Source of the DNA: Moanibacter sp965226025
Lineage (GTDB): Bacteria; Verrucomicrobiota; Verrucomicrobiia; Opitutales; UBA2987
Direction: 5' to 3'
NCBI GenBank assembly: GCA_965226025.1
Contig: CBDDCD010000003.1
Span: 496,001-560,000 of the forward strand
Length of the DNA stretch: 64,000 bases
In this document: positions 43,083 to 52,648 of the stretch, one piece after another
Layout of the letters: each line of letters begins with the position of its first letter
How positions within the stretch are numbered: the first letter of the stretch is position 1
Notes under the pieces: model-generated
What the model saw: the letters and a program-made list of their open reading frames with translations, nothing else
Told to the model about the DNA's origin: nothing
Databases searched by the model: none
Made by a program: the position numbers and the translations under genes

Positions 43083-44900
43083 CTAGAACTCCCAGATTTT
43101 CGGGATGAGAGCCACACTGACGGTGAAATAGAGGAGGTTCAAAGGGACTCCGATTTTATAGAAGTCACGGAATCGATATCCTCCGACTCCGTAGACGTAG
43201 GTATTCGTCTGGTAGCCGATGGGAGTGGAGAAACTGGCCGAAGAAGCGACCGCAGAGGCGATAACGAATGGTCTCGGATCAACCCCCAAGGTAGCTGCGA
43301 GACCGAGAGCGATTGGCGCCATGAGGACGATGGTTGCGTTGTTGGAGAGGAGTTCGGTGAGAACGGCGGTGCATAGGTAGAGGGCGGCCAGGACGACGTA
43401 TGGTTTTAGGGAGTCCGTGAAGGCGACTTCGGCGATATTAATGAGACCGCCCGCGATGAGGTCGGCCGCGCCGGTCGACTGCATGGCCATTCCCATACCG
43501 AGCATTCCATAAATGAGAAAGAGTATGCTCCACTCAATCGTGGCATAGCCTTCTTTGGGTTCGACGCAACCGGTGAAGAAGAGGATGCCACAGGCGATGA
43601 GAGAGGCCGCGACTATGGGAACCATATTGAGTGACACAAGAATGATAATGGCGGCCATCACGGTAAGAACGATAGGCATCTTCATTCGGGTGCTCCGAGC
43701 AGGGGTAGCGGGTCGATCGAGAAGCAGGATATCCTCGCTCTTGCGCATGTCCTCAATTGCGGAGTCGGTTCCCATCATAAGGAGGGTGTCGCCGAAATGA
43801 AGAATGAGTTGATCGAGATGGTCACGCACATTGATCCCTCCTCGATGAATTGCCAGGAGGATCATCCGGTAACGTTGTCGAAAGTGCAGATCGAGGATTC
43901 TCTCCCCGGCGATGGTGGATTTTGGTCCTATCACTCCTTCCACAATCGAGCCTTCATGGGCGGCAATGGTCTCCAATCCGAGGCCGATTTCACTGGTCAG
44001 GTCGATTCCACGGAGACTCCGGGTGTGGGCAAAACCGGAAGGGCGGCAGGCGAGGACGAGGCGGTCCCCTTCCGCGAGGATGGTCTCTTGTGGATTGCTT
44101 GGGAGGGCGATTGAATTTCGAATGATCTCAAGCACTCGAACGCTCGGGCTCTTCAGGATACCGGATTCGGAGACGGTCTTCCCCACTATCTGAGAGCCTT
44201 TTCTGAGGAATGCTTCAGTGATGTATTCTCTTCTTTCATCCTCGGAAAGGATAGAAGTTAGAGTCTCCCGGTGAGGAAGAAGACGAGAGGCGAAGAGGGT
44301 GAGGTAAAGGGTGCCGATAAGAAGGAGAGGCACCCCGATGGAGGAGAGTTCGAACATCGAAATCGGTCGGTATCCGGCGCTCTCGAGGACGCCGCTGGCG
44401 AGAATGTTGGTGCTGGTTCCGACGAGAGTGCAAGTGCCGCCGAATATTGAAGCATAGGAGAGTGGAATGAGTAGCTTTGAAGCAGGGACGTTGAGCTTTC
44501 GAGAGAGGCTTAGAACGATCGGGAGAAAAACGACGACGACTGGAGTGTTATTGGTAAATGCGGATATGACGGCGACCCCGAGTACCATAGTGAAAAGAAA
44601 CCGCCGGTAGCCGAGAGCGGCGATCGATCGGAGAGAGGCGGCCAGGACATCGATGGCGCCGCATTTTTGGAGAGCGGTGCTGACAATAAACATGGCCGCA
44701 ATCGTAATGGGCGCCGGATTCGCGAATACGGCAAGCATTTCATTCGCTTTTGGTAGGGTCTGGGAGAAGGGGAGGAGTCCTCCCAGAAGGAGCGCCACAA
44801 AAACGCCGATCGCCGTCTGATCGCTGGAAAGCCTCTCAGTGATAAAGGAAAAGACGGCTAAGATGATCAGTGCGAATACGAATATGGTTTCCCAGGTCAT
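43083..44900 (-). CDS. SLC13-type permease with two TrkA-C domains
   Basis: A 605-residue inner-membrane transporter of the DASS/SLC13 (citrate/sulfate/dicarboxylate-sodium) superfamily. Two repeated membrane halves carry the SNNAT-type motifs: FTNNTPVVVVFLP followed by GGTCTLVGTSTN in the first and LLSNNATIVLMAP followed by FSTPIGYQTNTYVYG in the second. Between them (about residues 215-400) sit two regulatory TrkA-C domains (KTVSESGILKSPSVRVLEIIR in outline, and a second one). It may import sulfate or carboxylates. It overlaps the ctaG stop by one base, so it is translated with the oxidase operon. Confidence 0.88.
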   Translation of the reverse strand: MTWETIFVFALIILAVFSFITERLSSDQTAIGVFVALLLGGLLPFSQTLPKANEMLAVFANPAPITIAAMFIVSTALQKCGAIDVLAASLRSIAALGYRRFLFTMVLGVAVISAFTNNTPVVVVFLPIVLSLSRKLNVPASKLLIPLSYASIFGGTCTLVGTSTNILASGVLESAGYRPISMFELSSIGVPLLLIGTLYLTLFASRLLPHRETLTSILSEDERREYITEAFLRKGSQIVGKTVSESGILKSPSVRVLEIIRNSIALPSNPQETILAEGDRLVLACRPSGFAHTRSLRGIDLTSEIGLGLETIAAHEGSIVEGVIGPKSTIAGERILDLHFRQRYRMILLAIHRGGINVRDHLDQLILHFGDTLLMMGTDSAIEDMRKSEDILLLDRPATPARSTRMKMPIVLTVMAAIIILVSLNMVPIVAASLIACGILFFTGCVEPKEGYATIEWSILFLIYGMLGMGMAMQSTGAADLIAGGLINIAEVAFTDSLKPYVVLAALYLCTAVLTELLSNNATIVLMAPIALGLAATLGVDPRPFVIASAVASSASFSTPIGYQTNTYVYGVGGYRFRDFYKIGVPLNLLYFTVSVALIPKIWEF

Positions 44901-45727
44901 TAGCCCGCCTCTCTTTGGTCTCGTTCACGAGCCCAAAGGAAAAAGCTGATCCCGAAAACTGCGAGCGACACGATCATGTTAGAGATCTTCATGATGACGC
45001 CGCCGAAAGTCTGGTCCTCGATGGGACTGAGATTGAGGAACTCGAGACGAGGAGCATAGGAGTATGTAGGGTAATGGACATCGGAAGTAAAGGTCAGGAA
45101 TGCGAAGAGAGGAATCTGCGCCACCATGAGGAGGAAAACGTAGATCATTCGTAAGGGATAAAGGATCGGGGGAAGAAGCCGGGATGGGCTCAGTATGGGC
45201 CACCACATGAGGATAGCGGAGGCGAACATTGTCCAGTGTTCGAGGATATGGATCCGCTTTGAATAGAGGGCCGACTCGTAGAGAACTGGAATATGCCAGA
45301 ACGTAAAACAGAGGGTAAAGACGGGGCCCGCGAAGAGAGGGTGGACCAGGAATCTGAACACCTTCGCCGGCTTTTTTTTCGAGAAAAATGTCCCGTCAAC
45401 CAACCAATGGGGAGTGCCGAGGAGAAAGAGGACGGGAAGACAGTAAATCAGCATTGTGTGCTGCATCATATGGGCGGAAAAGAGAAAGTCCTCACCGAGC
45501 TGATCAAGGGGAGAACCAACCGTTAGGTAGGCGAAAGCGAGTCCGGCGAGGAAAAGAAGCGTATGACGCCGTGGCCACGGCGATCCTGGGGCCAATCGGT
45601 TTCGGAGGGGACCGGTGGCGATCGTGAAAAGCCAGCCCGGGAAGAGGAGGCAGGCCAGGAGGAGGGGCTCGGTGTGCCAGTGAAGTGGTATCAAATGTGG
45701 GGGGAGGGACCGGGCCGTTGGATCCAC
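44900..45727 (-). CDS. ctaG: Cytochrome c oxidase assembly factor CtaG (caa3 type)
   Basis: A 275-residue membrane protein with about seven helices. FSAHMMQHTMLIYCLPVLFLLGTP, FTFWHIPVLYESAL and a HILEHWTMFASAILMWWPIL stretch with conserved His residues mark the caa3_CtaG family of Bacillus-type oxidase assembly proteins (distinct from Cox11). It is needed for a functional, probably copper-loaded, oxidase. Overlaps ctaF by 37 bases and the following SLC13 gene by one. Confidence 0.9.
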   Translation of the reverse strand: MDPTARSLPPHLIPLHWHTEPLLLACLLFPGWLFTIATGPLRNRLAPGSPWPRRHTLLFLAGLAFAYLTVGSPLDQLGEDFLFSAHMMQHTMLIYCLPVLFLLGTPHWLVDGTFFSKKKPAKVFRFLVHPLFAGPVFTLCFTFWHIPVLYESALYSKRIHILEHWTMFASAILMWWPILSPSRLLPPILYPLRMIYVFLLMVAQIPLFAFLTFTSDVHYPTYSYAPRLEFLNLSPIEDQTFGGVIMKISNMIVSLAVFGISFFLWARERDQREAG

Positions 45728-46062
45728 GCGGAATCCTTATTGGGCAAGGCAGAGTCCTCCGCGTCAAACAGTACGAGGAGGGCCGTCACCGTGCCGATTG
45801 CAAGTATGAGGCCCATTAGAAAAAGCACGGTCGATAGGAACCGGTCGTAGATCAGGTGCATGAACCATAGAATCACGCCGATGAATTTCGCTGCCGAGAG
45901 CCCTACAATGGCAACAACAATGACGACGTTGTTAAAGGGAACAAAAATAATCACGAGTTCGATTCCAGTGATTGCAGCCATGAAAAGGGCGAGATTGACG
46001 AAGGAGTGGAATCTCCGGGATTCCTCATTGAGGTCGATCGTATGTTCTGCGGATGAGGTCAT
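45691..46062 (-). CDS. ctaF: Cytochrome c oxidase subunit IV
   Basis: A 123-residue, three-helix membrane protein of the COX4_pro/CyoD type. VNLALFMAAITGIELVIIF, VGLSAAKFIGVILWFMHLIYD and a third hydrophobic segment are family hallmarks. A helper in oxidase assembly, last of the structural subunits here. Start is 9 bases after ctaE, and it overlaps ctaG. Confidence 0.88.
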   Translation of the reverse strand: MTSSAEHTIDLNEESRRFHSFVNLALFMAAITGIELVIIFVPFNNVVIVVAIVGLSAAKFIGVILWFMHLIYDRFLSTVLFLMGLILAIGTVTALLVLFDAEDSALPNKDSAWIQRPGPSPHI

Positions 46063-46071
46063 TCCCGGTAA

Positions 46072-46662
46072 TCAGGGAGTTTTTCCGATGAATTCAATAA
46101 GGTAAACGGCGGGAAAGATAACGAGCCACACAATGTCGACAAAGTGCCAGTAAAGCCCGGCGATCTCAACATCGATCGCGTTCTCGTGATTCATCTTCCC
46201 GGAGTAGGAATATAAGAGCATGGAGATCAGCCACAGCACGCCGATTGCGACATGGGTGCCGTGGGTTCCGGTCAATACGTAGAAGGTGCTCCCGAACAGA
46301 CTGTTGGGAATCGTCAATCCTTTGTGGTGCACGAAATCGTAGAACTCGACGACCTGACACCCAAGAAAGATGAGGCCGAAGATGATGACGCCAATGCAGT
46401 TTCTTCGAAAGCTGACAATTTGGTTCTTGTGCATGGCGGAGACGGCCAGAGCCATCAGGAAGGAACTCATGAGAAGCACAAAGGTACTGAAGGTTGTAAG
46501 CTCGATATCGAATACTAATACCGGATCGATCGGTCCCTCCGGGTAGATTTTTCGATAAATCAGATGAGTCGAAATCAACGTTCCGAAAAACATGCAATCT
46601 GATGAGAGAAACGCCCACATCATCAACTTCTTGCTTTCGATTCCGGTAGATGTGGGCGTCAT
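46072..46662 (-). CDS. ctaE: Cytochrome c oxidase subunit III
   Basis: A 196-residue, five-helix subunit III. Motifs: KLMMWAFLSSDCMFFGTLISTHLIY, GLIFLGCQVVEF, GTHGTHVAIGVLW and WHFVDIVWLVIFPAVYL, all typical of the haem-copper oxidase III family in its short form. It stabilises proton pumping during turnover. Follows ctaD in the operon. Confidence 0.95.
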   Translation of the reverse strand: MTPTSTGIESKKLMMWAFLSSDCMFFGTLISTHLIYRKIYPEGPIDPVLVFDIELTTFSTFVLLMSSFLMALAVSAMHKNQIVSFRRNCIGVIIFGLIFLGCQVVEFYDFVHHKGLTIPNSLFGSTFYVLTGTHGTHVAIGVLWLISMLLYSYSGKMNHENAIDVEIAGLYWHFVDIVWLVIFPAVYLIEFIGKTP

Positions 46663-46697
46663 GAGGTATCTCTAGTTTGCAATCTCCAAAGGGCGCA

Positions 46698-48683
46698 CTA
46701 TGAAACGGGGCTGGGCGACGGTTTCTCTTCTCTGTCGAGAGATGGTCGCAGATGGTACCCGCCGGGGCCTTCCAAGGCCCAAAGGTAAATAGAGATGAGT
46801 AGAATAGACAGCCCCACAATCCCACCGATGGGAATGTGGATCGCCATGGAAAGCCCGCCAATGAAAAAGCCGATTCCCGCCGTTAAAGGCCACCATGATT
46901 GGCTCGGCATATGAATCCCGTGTGGTTCTTCGGGCTCGAATTCCAGTTTCTGGTCTGCGCTCCCATATTTGTTCATCCAGAGCGCATCCCTTGTCTTTAC
47001 GATCGGAGTCCGAGCAAAATTGAAGACTGGTGGAGGATTCGGAAGGGTCCACTCCAGGGTCCGGGCGTTCCATGGATCGTGTCCGGCTTCTTGTCCACGA
47101 AAGATACGATAAATCAGGTCCACCACAAAGAGAGCGATACCGAGACCAAGTATCAACGCCCCGATCGTGCAGACAAGATTCCATGAGTCCCAGCCGAATC
47201 CCTGAAGGTAGGTGTGGGTGCGTCGCGGCATGCCGCTCAAACCGAGCCAGTGCATGGGGAAGAAGGTCACGTTGAATCCTATGATGACGAGGGTCGCGAC
47301 GAGGTAGCCGATTCTTTCCGATAGCAATTTTCCGGTGATCTTAGGGAACCAGTAGTAGGCGCCGCAAAGCAGGGCTAGGACACTGCCTCCGATCAAGACG
47401 TAGTGGAAGTGCGCGATCACAAAATAGGAATCCTGCTGCTGGGCATCAGCCGGGGCCGCGGAGTGCATGATCCCGCTGAAGCCGCCAAGCATGAACATCC
47501 AAATGAAAGCACAGGCGAACACCATTGCAGCGGAGAATCGGATTCGACCTCCCCAGAGAGTTCCGATCCAATTGAAAATCTTAACTCCGGTGGGGACGGC
47601 GATCGCCATTGTGAGGAGGGAGAAGGCTGCATTAGGGACTTTTCCCAACCCGGTCGTGAACATGTGGTGGCTCCAGACTGCGAATCCTAGAAAGCCGATG
47701 ACCGCGCCTGAAAAGACAATCACTTCGTAGCCGAAGAGAGGCTTCCGCGAAAAAGTCGGCAATACTTCCGAGATGATCCCCATCGCCGGAAGGATTAAGA
47801 TATACACCTCCGGATGCCCGAAAATCCAAAATAAGTGCTGCCAGAGGATCGGTTGTCCTCCGAAAGTGACATCGAAAAAATGGGCGCCGAAGTAACGATC
47901 GAACATCAGCTCGACGAGTGCGATCGTGATGGCGGGAAATGCCAGAATGATTAGAAACGAGGTGATGAACGACATCCACGTAAAGACGGGGAGGCGCATC
48001 ATCGTCATGCCGGGAGCGCGCAGGTTGATAATGGTGACGATAAAGTTGAGGGAGGCGGCAATCGAGGCCACTCCCAAAACCTGAAGGCCGAACAACCAGA
48101 AATCGGTCCCTATTCCGGTGTATTGTTTCGCGGTTAAAGGGGCGTAACCGAACCAGCCACCGGCCGGCGCAACATCGGTGTGAGCGCTAATTTGAGCGAG
48201 GTGTTCCCGGAAGCCGAACCAGTCGGCGGTGTGCGCCCACTGCATGACCCAGCTGGCATTTACGATTAGTGCTCCGGCCAAAAATGTCCACAGACTGAAG
48301 GCATTCAGTCGGGGAAAGGCAACGTCTCTCGCCCCGATTTGGAGAGGTATCATGTAGTTAAAAAAGGCGGCGCCCATGGGCATGACGGCAAGGAATACCA
48401 TCGTGGTCCCATGCATCGTGAACATCTGATTGTAGGTCTGAGCGGAGATGAAGTCGTTTTGAGGAACCGCCAGCTGCAAGCGAATAATGAGCGCCTCGAG
48501 ACCTCCCACGAGAAAGAAAAATAAGGCCGAGAGGCCGTACATGATCCCGATTTTCTTGTGATCGACAGTGGTTAGCCAGTCCAACAAACCGGTGTGACTG
48601 TCAGGCCTCGTCACGCCGATGTCGCTCTTCTGCTTGGGAAGCAGGCTCCGATCGTCTACCGCTTCTGCTGTGGCGCTCGACAT
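46698..48683 (-). CDS. ctaD: Cytochrome c oxidase subunit I
   Basis: The catalytic subunit (661 aa) of an aa3-type, A-family haem-copper oxidase. Twelve helices plus two extra near the C-terminus. Haem a ligand His in QMFTMHGTTM; CuB/Tyr cross-link region IFGHPEVYILILPAMG with the D-channel-end Glu; two further CuB His in WSHHMFTTG; haem ligands His in VIAHFHYVLIGG. Reduces O2 to water and pumps protons. In the operon between ctaC and ctaE. Confidence 0.97.
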   Translation of the reverse strand: MSSATAEAVDDRSLLPKQKSDIGVTRPDSHTGLLDWLTTVDHKKIGIMYGLSALFFFLVGGLEALIIRLQLAVPQNDFISAQTYNQMFTMHGTTMVFLAVMPMGAAFFNYMIPLQIGARDVAFPRLNAFSLWTFLAGALIVNASWVMQWAHTADWFGFREHLAQISAHTDVAPAGGWFGYAPLTAKQYTGIGTDFWLFGLQVLGVASIAASLNFIVTIINLRAPGMTMMRLPVFTWMSFITSFLIILAFPAITIALVELMFDRYFGAHFFDVTFGGQPILWQHLFWIFGHPEVYILILPAMGIISEVLPTFSRKPLFGYEVIVFSGAVIGFLGFAVWSHHMFTTGLGKVPNAAFSLLTMAIAVPTGVKIFNWIGTLWGGRIRFSAAMVFACAFIWMFMLGGFSGIMHSAAPADAQQQDSYFVIAHFHYVLIGGSVLALLCGAYYWFPKITGKLLSERIGYLVATLVIIGFNVTFFPMHWLGLSGMPRRTHTYLQGFGWDSWNLVCTIGALILGLGIALFVVDLIYRIFRGQEAGHDPWNARTLEWTLPNPPPVFNFARTPIVKTRDALWMNKYGSADQKLEFEPEEPHGIHMPSQSWWPLTAGIGFFIGGLSMAIHIPIGGIVGLSILLISIYLWALEGPGGYHLRPSLDREEKPSPSPVS

Positions 48684-48693
48684 AGAAATTTCC

Positions 48694-49878
48694 CTATCTC
48701 AAAGTCTGCAGAAAGGCAGCGATCTTCCCGAGATCGTGATCAGTGAGAGCCTGCTGTTCCATCGTCGTTTGAACTTGACGGTACATGAGATTGCCCGGTT
48801 TGAAGGATTCCGATTCGCGGATCCACCGGTGGAAATTCTGAAGCTGAATTTCGGAATTCACGACATCGTCGGGGCCTCGATTGTCGATTATTCCGGCTCC
48901 GATCGACTTGCGGCTGGCCACGTGGGTGAGGTTGGGCCCGAGGATTCCGGTGGCCCGTTCGATTCCCTGGGCGTCCTCTGCTCCTCTCAAGGTGTGGCAT
49001 TGCACGCAGCCTCCCTGCTTGAGAAACAGGCGTGCTCCGTCCTGCACCCGATGATCGGGAAAACCATCCGGCGCGTGGTCCATTTTGGAGAGAAACTCGG
49101 GCCACGATTTGGTTCCGAGTGGAGGAGCCGCTCCAGACTGTTGAAGGCTGACCCAGCGCTGCCATTCATCCGCGTTCAACACGTCGGACCGGAGGAGCAT
49201 GTAGGCGTGAGCTTCACCGCAGTATTCAGCGCATTGACCGTAATAGTGACCCTCTTCTTCCGCCAGGAGCCACATCCAGTTGGCTCGTCCGGGCATCAGA
49301 TCGACCTTACCCGCTAGTTTCGGGAGCCAGAAACTATGAATCACATCCACGGTTCGGAGGTTCAGTTTTACTGTTGTATCCTTTGGAATGACGAGTTCGT
49401 TCGCTGTCGTGATATCGAGATCGGGATAGTCGAAAGCCCACCACCACTGATATCCTGTCACGTTAATTTCCAACACTTCACCATTCGTGGAGCGTGGGAG
49501 CTCTTCCATCATCCAGATTCCACGGACCGTCGGTACCGCGATTATAACCAGACAGAGGCAGGAGAATGCGATGAGGGTCAACTCCAGGATTGGATTGCCG
49601 TGGGACTGGGCCGGCATCGGTCTGCTTTCGTCTCCCGGTTTTTCTCTAAATCGAAGGATTGTGAAAATAAGTGTGCCTCCCACCGTAAGGAAGAGAAATG
49701 TCACCACTGCCAGAGTGACATAGAAGAGATTTAGCTGCATATTGGCGACTGGTCCCTTCGGATCGAAAGTCGACATTCGGTGGGTTCGAGTACAGCCTTC
49801 GACAAGGAGGGCTATCAGGAAGAGGGAGAGAAAAGGCAGCCAGGATGAATGGTTAAGTGCGGTGTCTCTTCTTTGCAT
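48694..49878 (-). CDS. ctaC: Cytochrome c oxidase subunit II with fused cytochrome c domain
   Basis: Subunit II of a caa3-type enzyme (about 394 aa). Lipoprotein-type signal (VEGC), two membrane helices, CuA cupredoxin domain with QWWWAFDYPD and the CuA site CAEYCGEAHAYM, then a haem c domain with CVQCHTL. It takes electrons from a periplasmic donor and passes them to CuA. Start uncertain: ATGs at 49878 and 49935 both have GGAG immediately before, and the frame is open to 50037; 49878 gives the usual signal peptide. Confidence 0.94.
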   Translation of the reverse strand: MQRRDTALNHSSWLPFLSLFLIALLVEGCTRTHRMSTFDPKGPVANMQLNLFYVTLAVVTFLFLTVGGTLIFTILRFREKPGDESRPMPAQSHGNPILELTLIAFSCLCLVIIAVPTVRGIWMMEELPRSTNGEVLEINVTGYQWWWAFDYPDLDITTANELVIPKDTTVKLNLRTVDVIHSFWLPKLAGKVDLMPGRANWMWLLAEEEGHYYGQCAEYCGEAHAYMLLRSDVLNADEWQRWVSLQQSGAAPPLGTKSWPEFLSKMDHAPDGFPDHRVQDGARLFLKQGGCVQCHTLRGAEDAQGIERATGILGPNLTHVASRKSIGAGIIDNRGPDDVVNSEIQLQNFHRWIRESESFKPGNLMYRQVQTTMEQQALTDHDLGKIAAFLQTLR

Positions 49879-50079
49879 CTCCTTGTTGGACGCAGTCTCG
49901 ACGATTTCTATGCGACGAGCAGTGCCATCCGCCATCTCCGGGACCCCTGTATTACGGATGAGTTGTGATATTCTGTCCAGAATTTTGTAGTCTTGAGGAA
50001 ACTGTCGGTATTGGAAATTCGCAGCGTCTCTTAGCATTGGAGTTTTGTGTGGTTAGTAAAAATTCCGGCGGAGTGCGGA

Positions 50080-50117
50080 CCGACAGCTTCCTACTCGCTC
50101 TGCCTGCCGGCAGAGCG
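50080..50117 (+). repeat. Dispersed palindromic repeat, copy 3
   Basis: Core CCGACAGCTTCCTA (50080-50093) and a perfect 9-bp-arm hairpin CGCTCTGCC/GGCAGAGCG (50096-50117). Nearly the same as copy 1 (22094-22130). It lies just downstream of the DUF420 gene. Confidence 0.7.
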
Positions 50118-50120
50118 GAA

Positions 50121-50555
50121 CTACGGGCTGGGAAACCAGACATAGAGAAAGAAGTAGATCAAAACTCCTGTGACGGAGACATAGAGCCAGAGGGGAAAGG
50201 TCAGGCGGGCCCACTTCTTGTGTTTAACGAAATTTCCGGAAACGGCGAGTTGCACGGTGCGAAAAACAAGGGGAACAATGAGAACGGCGAGGATAACGTG
50301 GGAAACAAGGAGAGTGTAGTAAAAGGGTCGTAGAAATCCCTTTCCTTCGAACGGGGTGCGGGCTCCGGTGAGGGTGTGGTAGGTGATGTAGCTCGCGAGG
50401 AAAAGAGCAGAGACAATAAGGGCCCCCACCATGCAAATCCTGTGTTCATTTTGCCGGCCGGACTTGATGAAGGCGAACCCTATGGCAAGTAAGAAGGCTG
50501 CGAGCGCGTTGAGGGAGGCGTTAACCTCTGGAAATGGGAAATCAGCGGAAGCCAT
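50121..50555 (-). CDS. DUF420 membrane protein (CtaM/YozB type)
   Basis: A 144-residue, four-helix membrane protein. HRICMVGALIVSALFLASYITYHTLTGA with conserved His and Tyr, YYTLLVSHVILAVLIVPLV and the HKKWARLTFPLWLYVSVTGVLIYFFLY ending match the DUF420 family, required in some bacteria for caa3 or aa3 oxidase maturation (CtaM). The setting, between ctaB and ctaC, agrees. Confidence 0.88.
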   Translation of the reverse strand: MASADFPFPEVNASLNALAAFLLAIGFAFIKSGRQNEHRICMVGALIVSALFLASYITYHTLTGARTPFEGKGFLRPFYYTLLVSHVILAVLIVPLVFRTVQLAVSGNFVKHKKWARLTFPLWLYVSVTGVLIYFFLYVWFPSP

Positions 50556-50556
50556 A

Positions 50557-50663
50557 AGGCTAGGAATCTGTCGGGCTTATTTGGTCTCACTACCCACGAA
50601 GTATAGATTTCAGGGTGAGTGTTGTAGAACTGGGAGAGGTGTTGTCCGACAGATTCCTAGCCT
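50557..50663. repeat. 107-bp inverted-repeat element between ctaB and DUF420
   Basis: AGGCTAGGAATCTGTCGG (50557-50574) and its exact complement CCGACAGATTCCTAGCCT (50646-50663): perfect 18-bp arms with a 71-base spacer. Each arm is a copy of the dispersed core CCGACAnnTTCCTA. The right arm contains the ctaB stop codon. It could form a hairpin in the operon mRNA or be a paired REP/MITE-like element. Confidence 0.75.
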
Positions 50664-51598
50664 AGGAACATCCGATCCACGACCAGGACTCCGAGAAGAA
50701 TCGGAAGGTAGGCGATCGACACGAAGAATAGTTTTCGAGCTACTTGGTCACGATTTCTGCGGGAGAGAAAGAGAAGTGAGTAGTAGAGAAACCAGATCCC
50801 GGTGATGGCTGCTATGGTGGCGTAAAAGAGCGAAGTAAACTGAAGTATGGTAGGTAGAAGGCTGCAGCCGACTAGCATAATTGTGGTTACCAGAGACTGC
50901 CTCGAGATCACCCCGCCGGTAGGATCAGAGACCGATGCGATCGGAAATCCTGCCTTAGCGTATTGATTTCTATAAGTCCAGGCGATCGCCATGAAGTGTG
51001 GAATCTGCCAGAAGAGGAGAATAGAAAACAGAATCCAGCCCAAAGTGGAGATCGCCCCCTCAGCCGCCGCCCAACCGATCAGGGGTGGTATGGCGCCAGG
51101 AATGGCGCCGACGTGGGTGCACCAGGGCGTGCGCTTTTTGAGGGGAGTGTAGGCGAGAAGATAGGTAATCTGAGTAAGAACCGCCAGCCACGCCGATAAG
51201 GGGTTGACAGAGAACCAGAGAAGAAGATTCCCTCCAGCGCAGAGAACCAGTCCGAAGACGAGAGCGGCATCGGCTGAGAGTGCCCCAGAGGGTAGCGGCC
51301 TTCCTCGGGTGCGCGCCATCTTGGAATCAGCGTCCCTCTCCATGAACTGATTGAGCGCTCCCACTCCGCCGGCCGCGAGGGAGGTACCGAAAATCAGACT
51401 GACCAAGACGAGAGATTCACGATTTGGCAATGCGGCAAGATATCCGACGATCGCCGTAATCACGGAGAGCAGACTCAGACGGGGCTTGGTTAGCTCCCAG
51501 AATTCCAGGGCCACGCTCTTTGAGGAGACAAGAGAATCGGCAACGGCGGGAGTCCGGGTTTCGGCCTCAAACGGGTAGCAGCAGGGGTATTGGCTCAT
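50657..51598 (-). CDS. ctaB: Protoheme IX farnesyltransferase (haem O synthase)
   Basis: A 313-residue UbiA-type prenyltransferase that adds a farnesyl group to protohaem. First Asp-rich motif NQFMERDADSKMARTRGRPLP (outline) with its NxxxDxxxD pattern; second motif YLLAYTPLKKRTPWCTHVGAIPGAIPP (outline). About nine helices. It supplies haem O, the precursor of haem A for the oxidase. The stop codon lies in an inverted-repeat arm. Confidence 0.97.
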   Translation of the reverse strand: MSQYPCCYPFEAETRTPAVADSLVSSKSVALEFWELTKPRLSLLSVITAIVGYLAALPNRESLVLVSLIFGTSLAAGGVGALNQFMERDADSKMARTRGRPLPSGALSADAALVFGLVLCAGGNLLLWFSVNPLSAWLAVLTQITYLLAYTPLKKRTPWCTHVGAIPGAIPPLIGWAAAEGAISTLGWILFSILLFWQIPHFMAIAWTYRNQYAKAGFPIASVSDPTGGVISRQSLVTTIMLVGCSLLPTILQFTSLFYATIAAITGIWFLYYSLLFLSRRNRDQVARKLFFVSIAYLPILLGVLVVDRMFLG

Positions 51599-51613
51599 TT
51601 TTGTCGATCGGAT

Positions 51614-52648
51614 CTAAGCTCTCGTTACCAAGGTATTTTCTGATCCTCCTGGTGGATCCTTGGCGATTGTCCGACTCGAATTCATTCCAGCACTGAAGCG
51701 GAAAGATACAAAAGTGAGCATCCAACAACTAGCAAGAAGAAAAGCTCCGAAGAGCAAGTGAAGGGTGGCGGCGTGTTCATTGATTCGGGTCCAGACGACG
51801 ACCGCTCCGAGAAAGAACTGAATCGCAACAAGGGCGATCGGGATCAGTGAGAGGGATGCCATTGCTCTGCGATGATAAGAGGAGATCCAGATTTGAGCTA
51901 CGAAAAGGAGGACCGCGGCGGTAGCCGCCACCGCCCCGATGCGATGCGCGAAATTCACGACCACAGCCCAATTCCAGCTATTGGGAAACAGGTCACCCTG
52001 AAGTGTGGACAGTGGAAATGTGAAAATGGCGAGCCCAGCATTTCCATGTCGAACGACGGCGCCAATTACGATCTGCAGGTATATGATGCAGCATGCACCG
52101 ACTCCGAACAAGCCGACTCCATTTAATACCGCGGAACGATGGGTCTTCCCAATCTCGATCCACCATCGTGACGTTGCAACCGTAATCGTGACCAGGAGAC
52201 AGAGCACAATCTGAGCGCCGCAGGCATGCGAAATTGCGAGGGATTGGGCCACCAGGTTTGACTCGGTGCCGAGGTTGAGACTGTCGAGTTTTACCCGAAG
52301 TCCGCCGAGCAGCCCTTGGAGGACGATAATCGCCAGGGTCAGGCCGGCCAAGGTGCGAAGCCAGGAACGCGCTTCCCTCAGCAATATCCAAGCGAAGAGT
52401 GAGATACTCAGGATACCCAGCTGCATTCCGAGAAGACGGTGGCTGTGCTCCGCGCGCTTCATTCGATGTTGGGTCCATCCTTCCGGGTTGAGCGAACCGT
52501 CCGAGAGAGGCCAGTCCAGGAATGCCATGCCCGCTTCGATACTGGTGGTGAATCCACCGGCATAGAGCAGTAAGAGCGAACAGACCAATACGAAGAGGGA
52601 AAACCAGAAGAGTTTTGGCTTATATACTTCCGACCGGTTAATCATCAC
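51614..52648 (-). CDS. ctaA: Haem A synthase
   Basis: A 344-residue, eight-helix membrane protein of the COX15/CtaA family that oxidises haem O to haem A. Four His regions fit: RAEHSHRLLGMQLG, ISHACGAQIVLCL, NFAHRIGAV and NEHAATLHLLFGA; an N-terminal GGFTTSIEAGMAFLDWPL segment is characteristic. First gene of the operon, divergent from the Sco gene across 140 bases. Confidence 0.95.
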   Translation of the reverse strand: MMINRSEVYKPKLFWFSLFVLVCSLLLLYAGGFTTSIEAGMAFLDWPLSDGSLNPEGWTQHRMKRAEHSHRLLGMQLGILSISLFAWILLREARSWLRTLAGLTLAIIVLQGLLGGLRVKLDSLNLGTESNLVAQSLAISHACGAQIVLCLLVTITVATSRWWIEIGKTHRSAVLNGVGLFGVGACCIIYLQIVIGAVVRHGNAGLAIFTFPLSTLQGDLFPNSWNWAVVVNFAHRIGAVAATAAVLLFVAQIWISSYHRRAMASLSLIPIALVAIQFFLGAVVVWTRINEHAATLHLLFGAFLLASCWMLTFVSFRFSAGMNSSRTIAKDPPGGSENTLVTRA

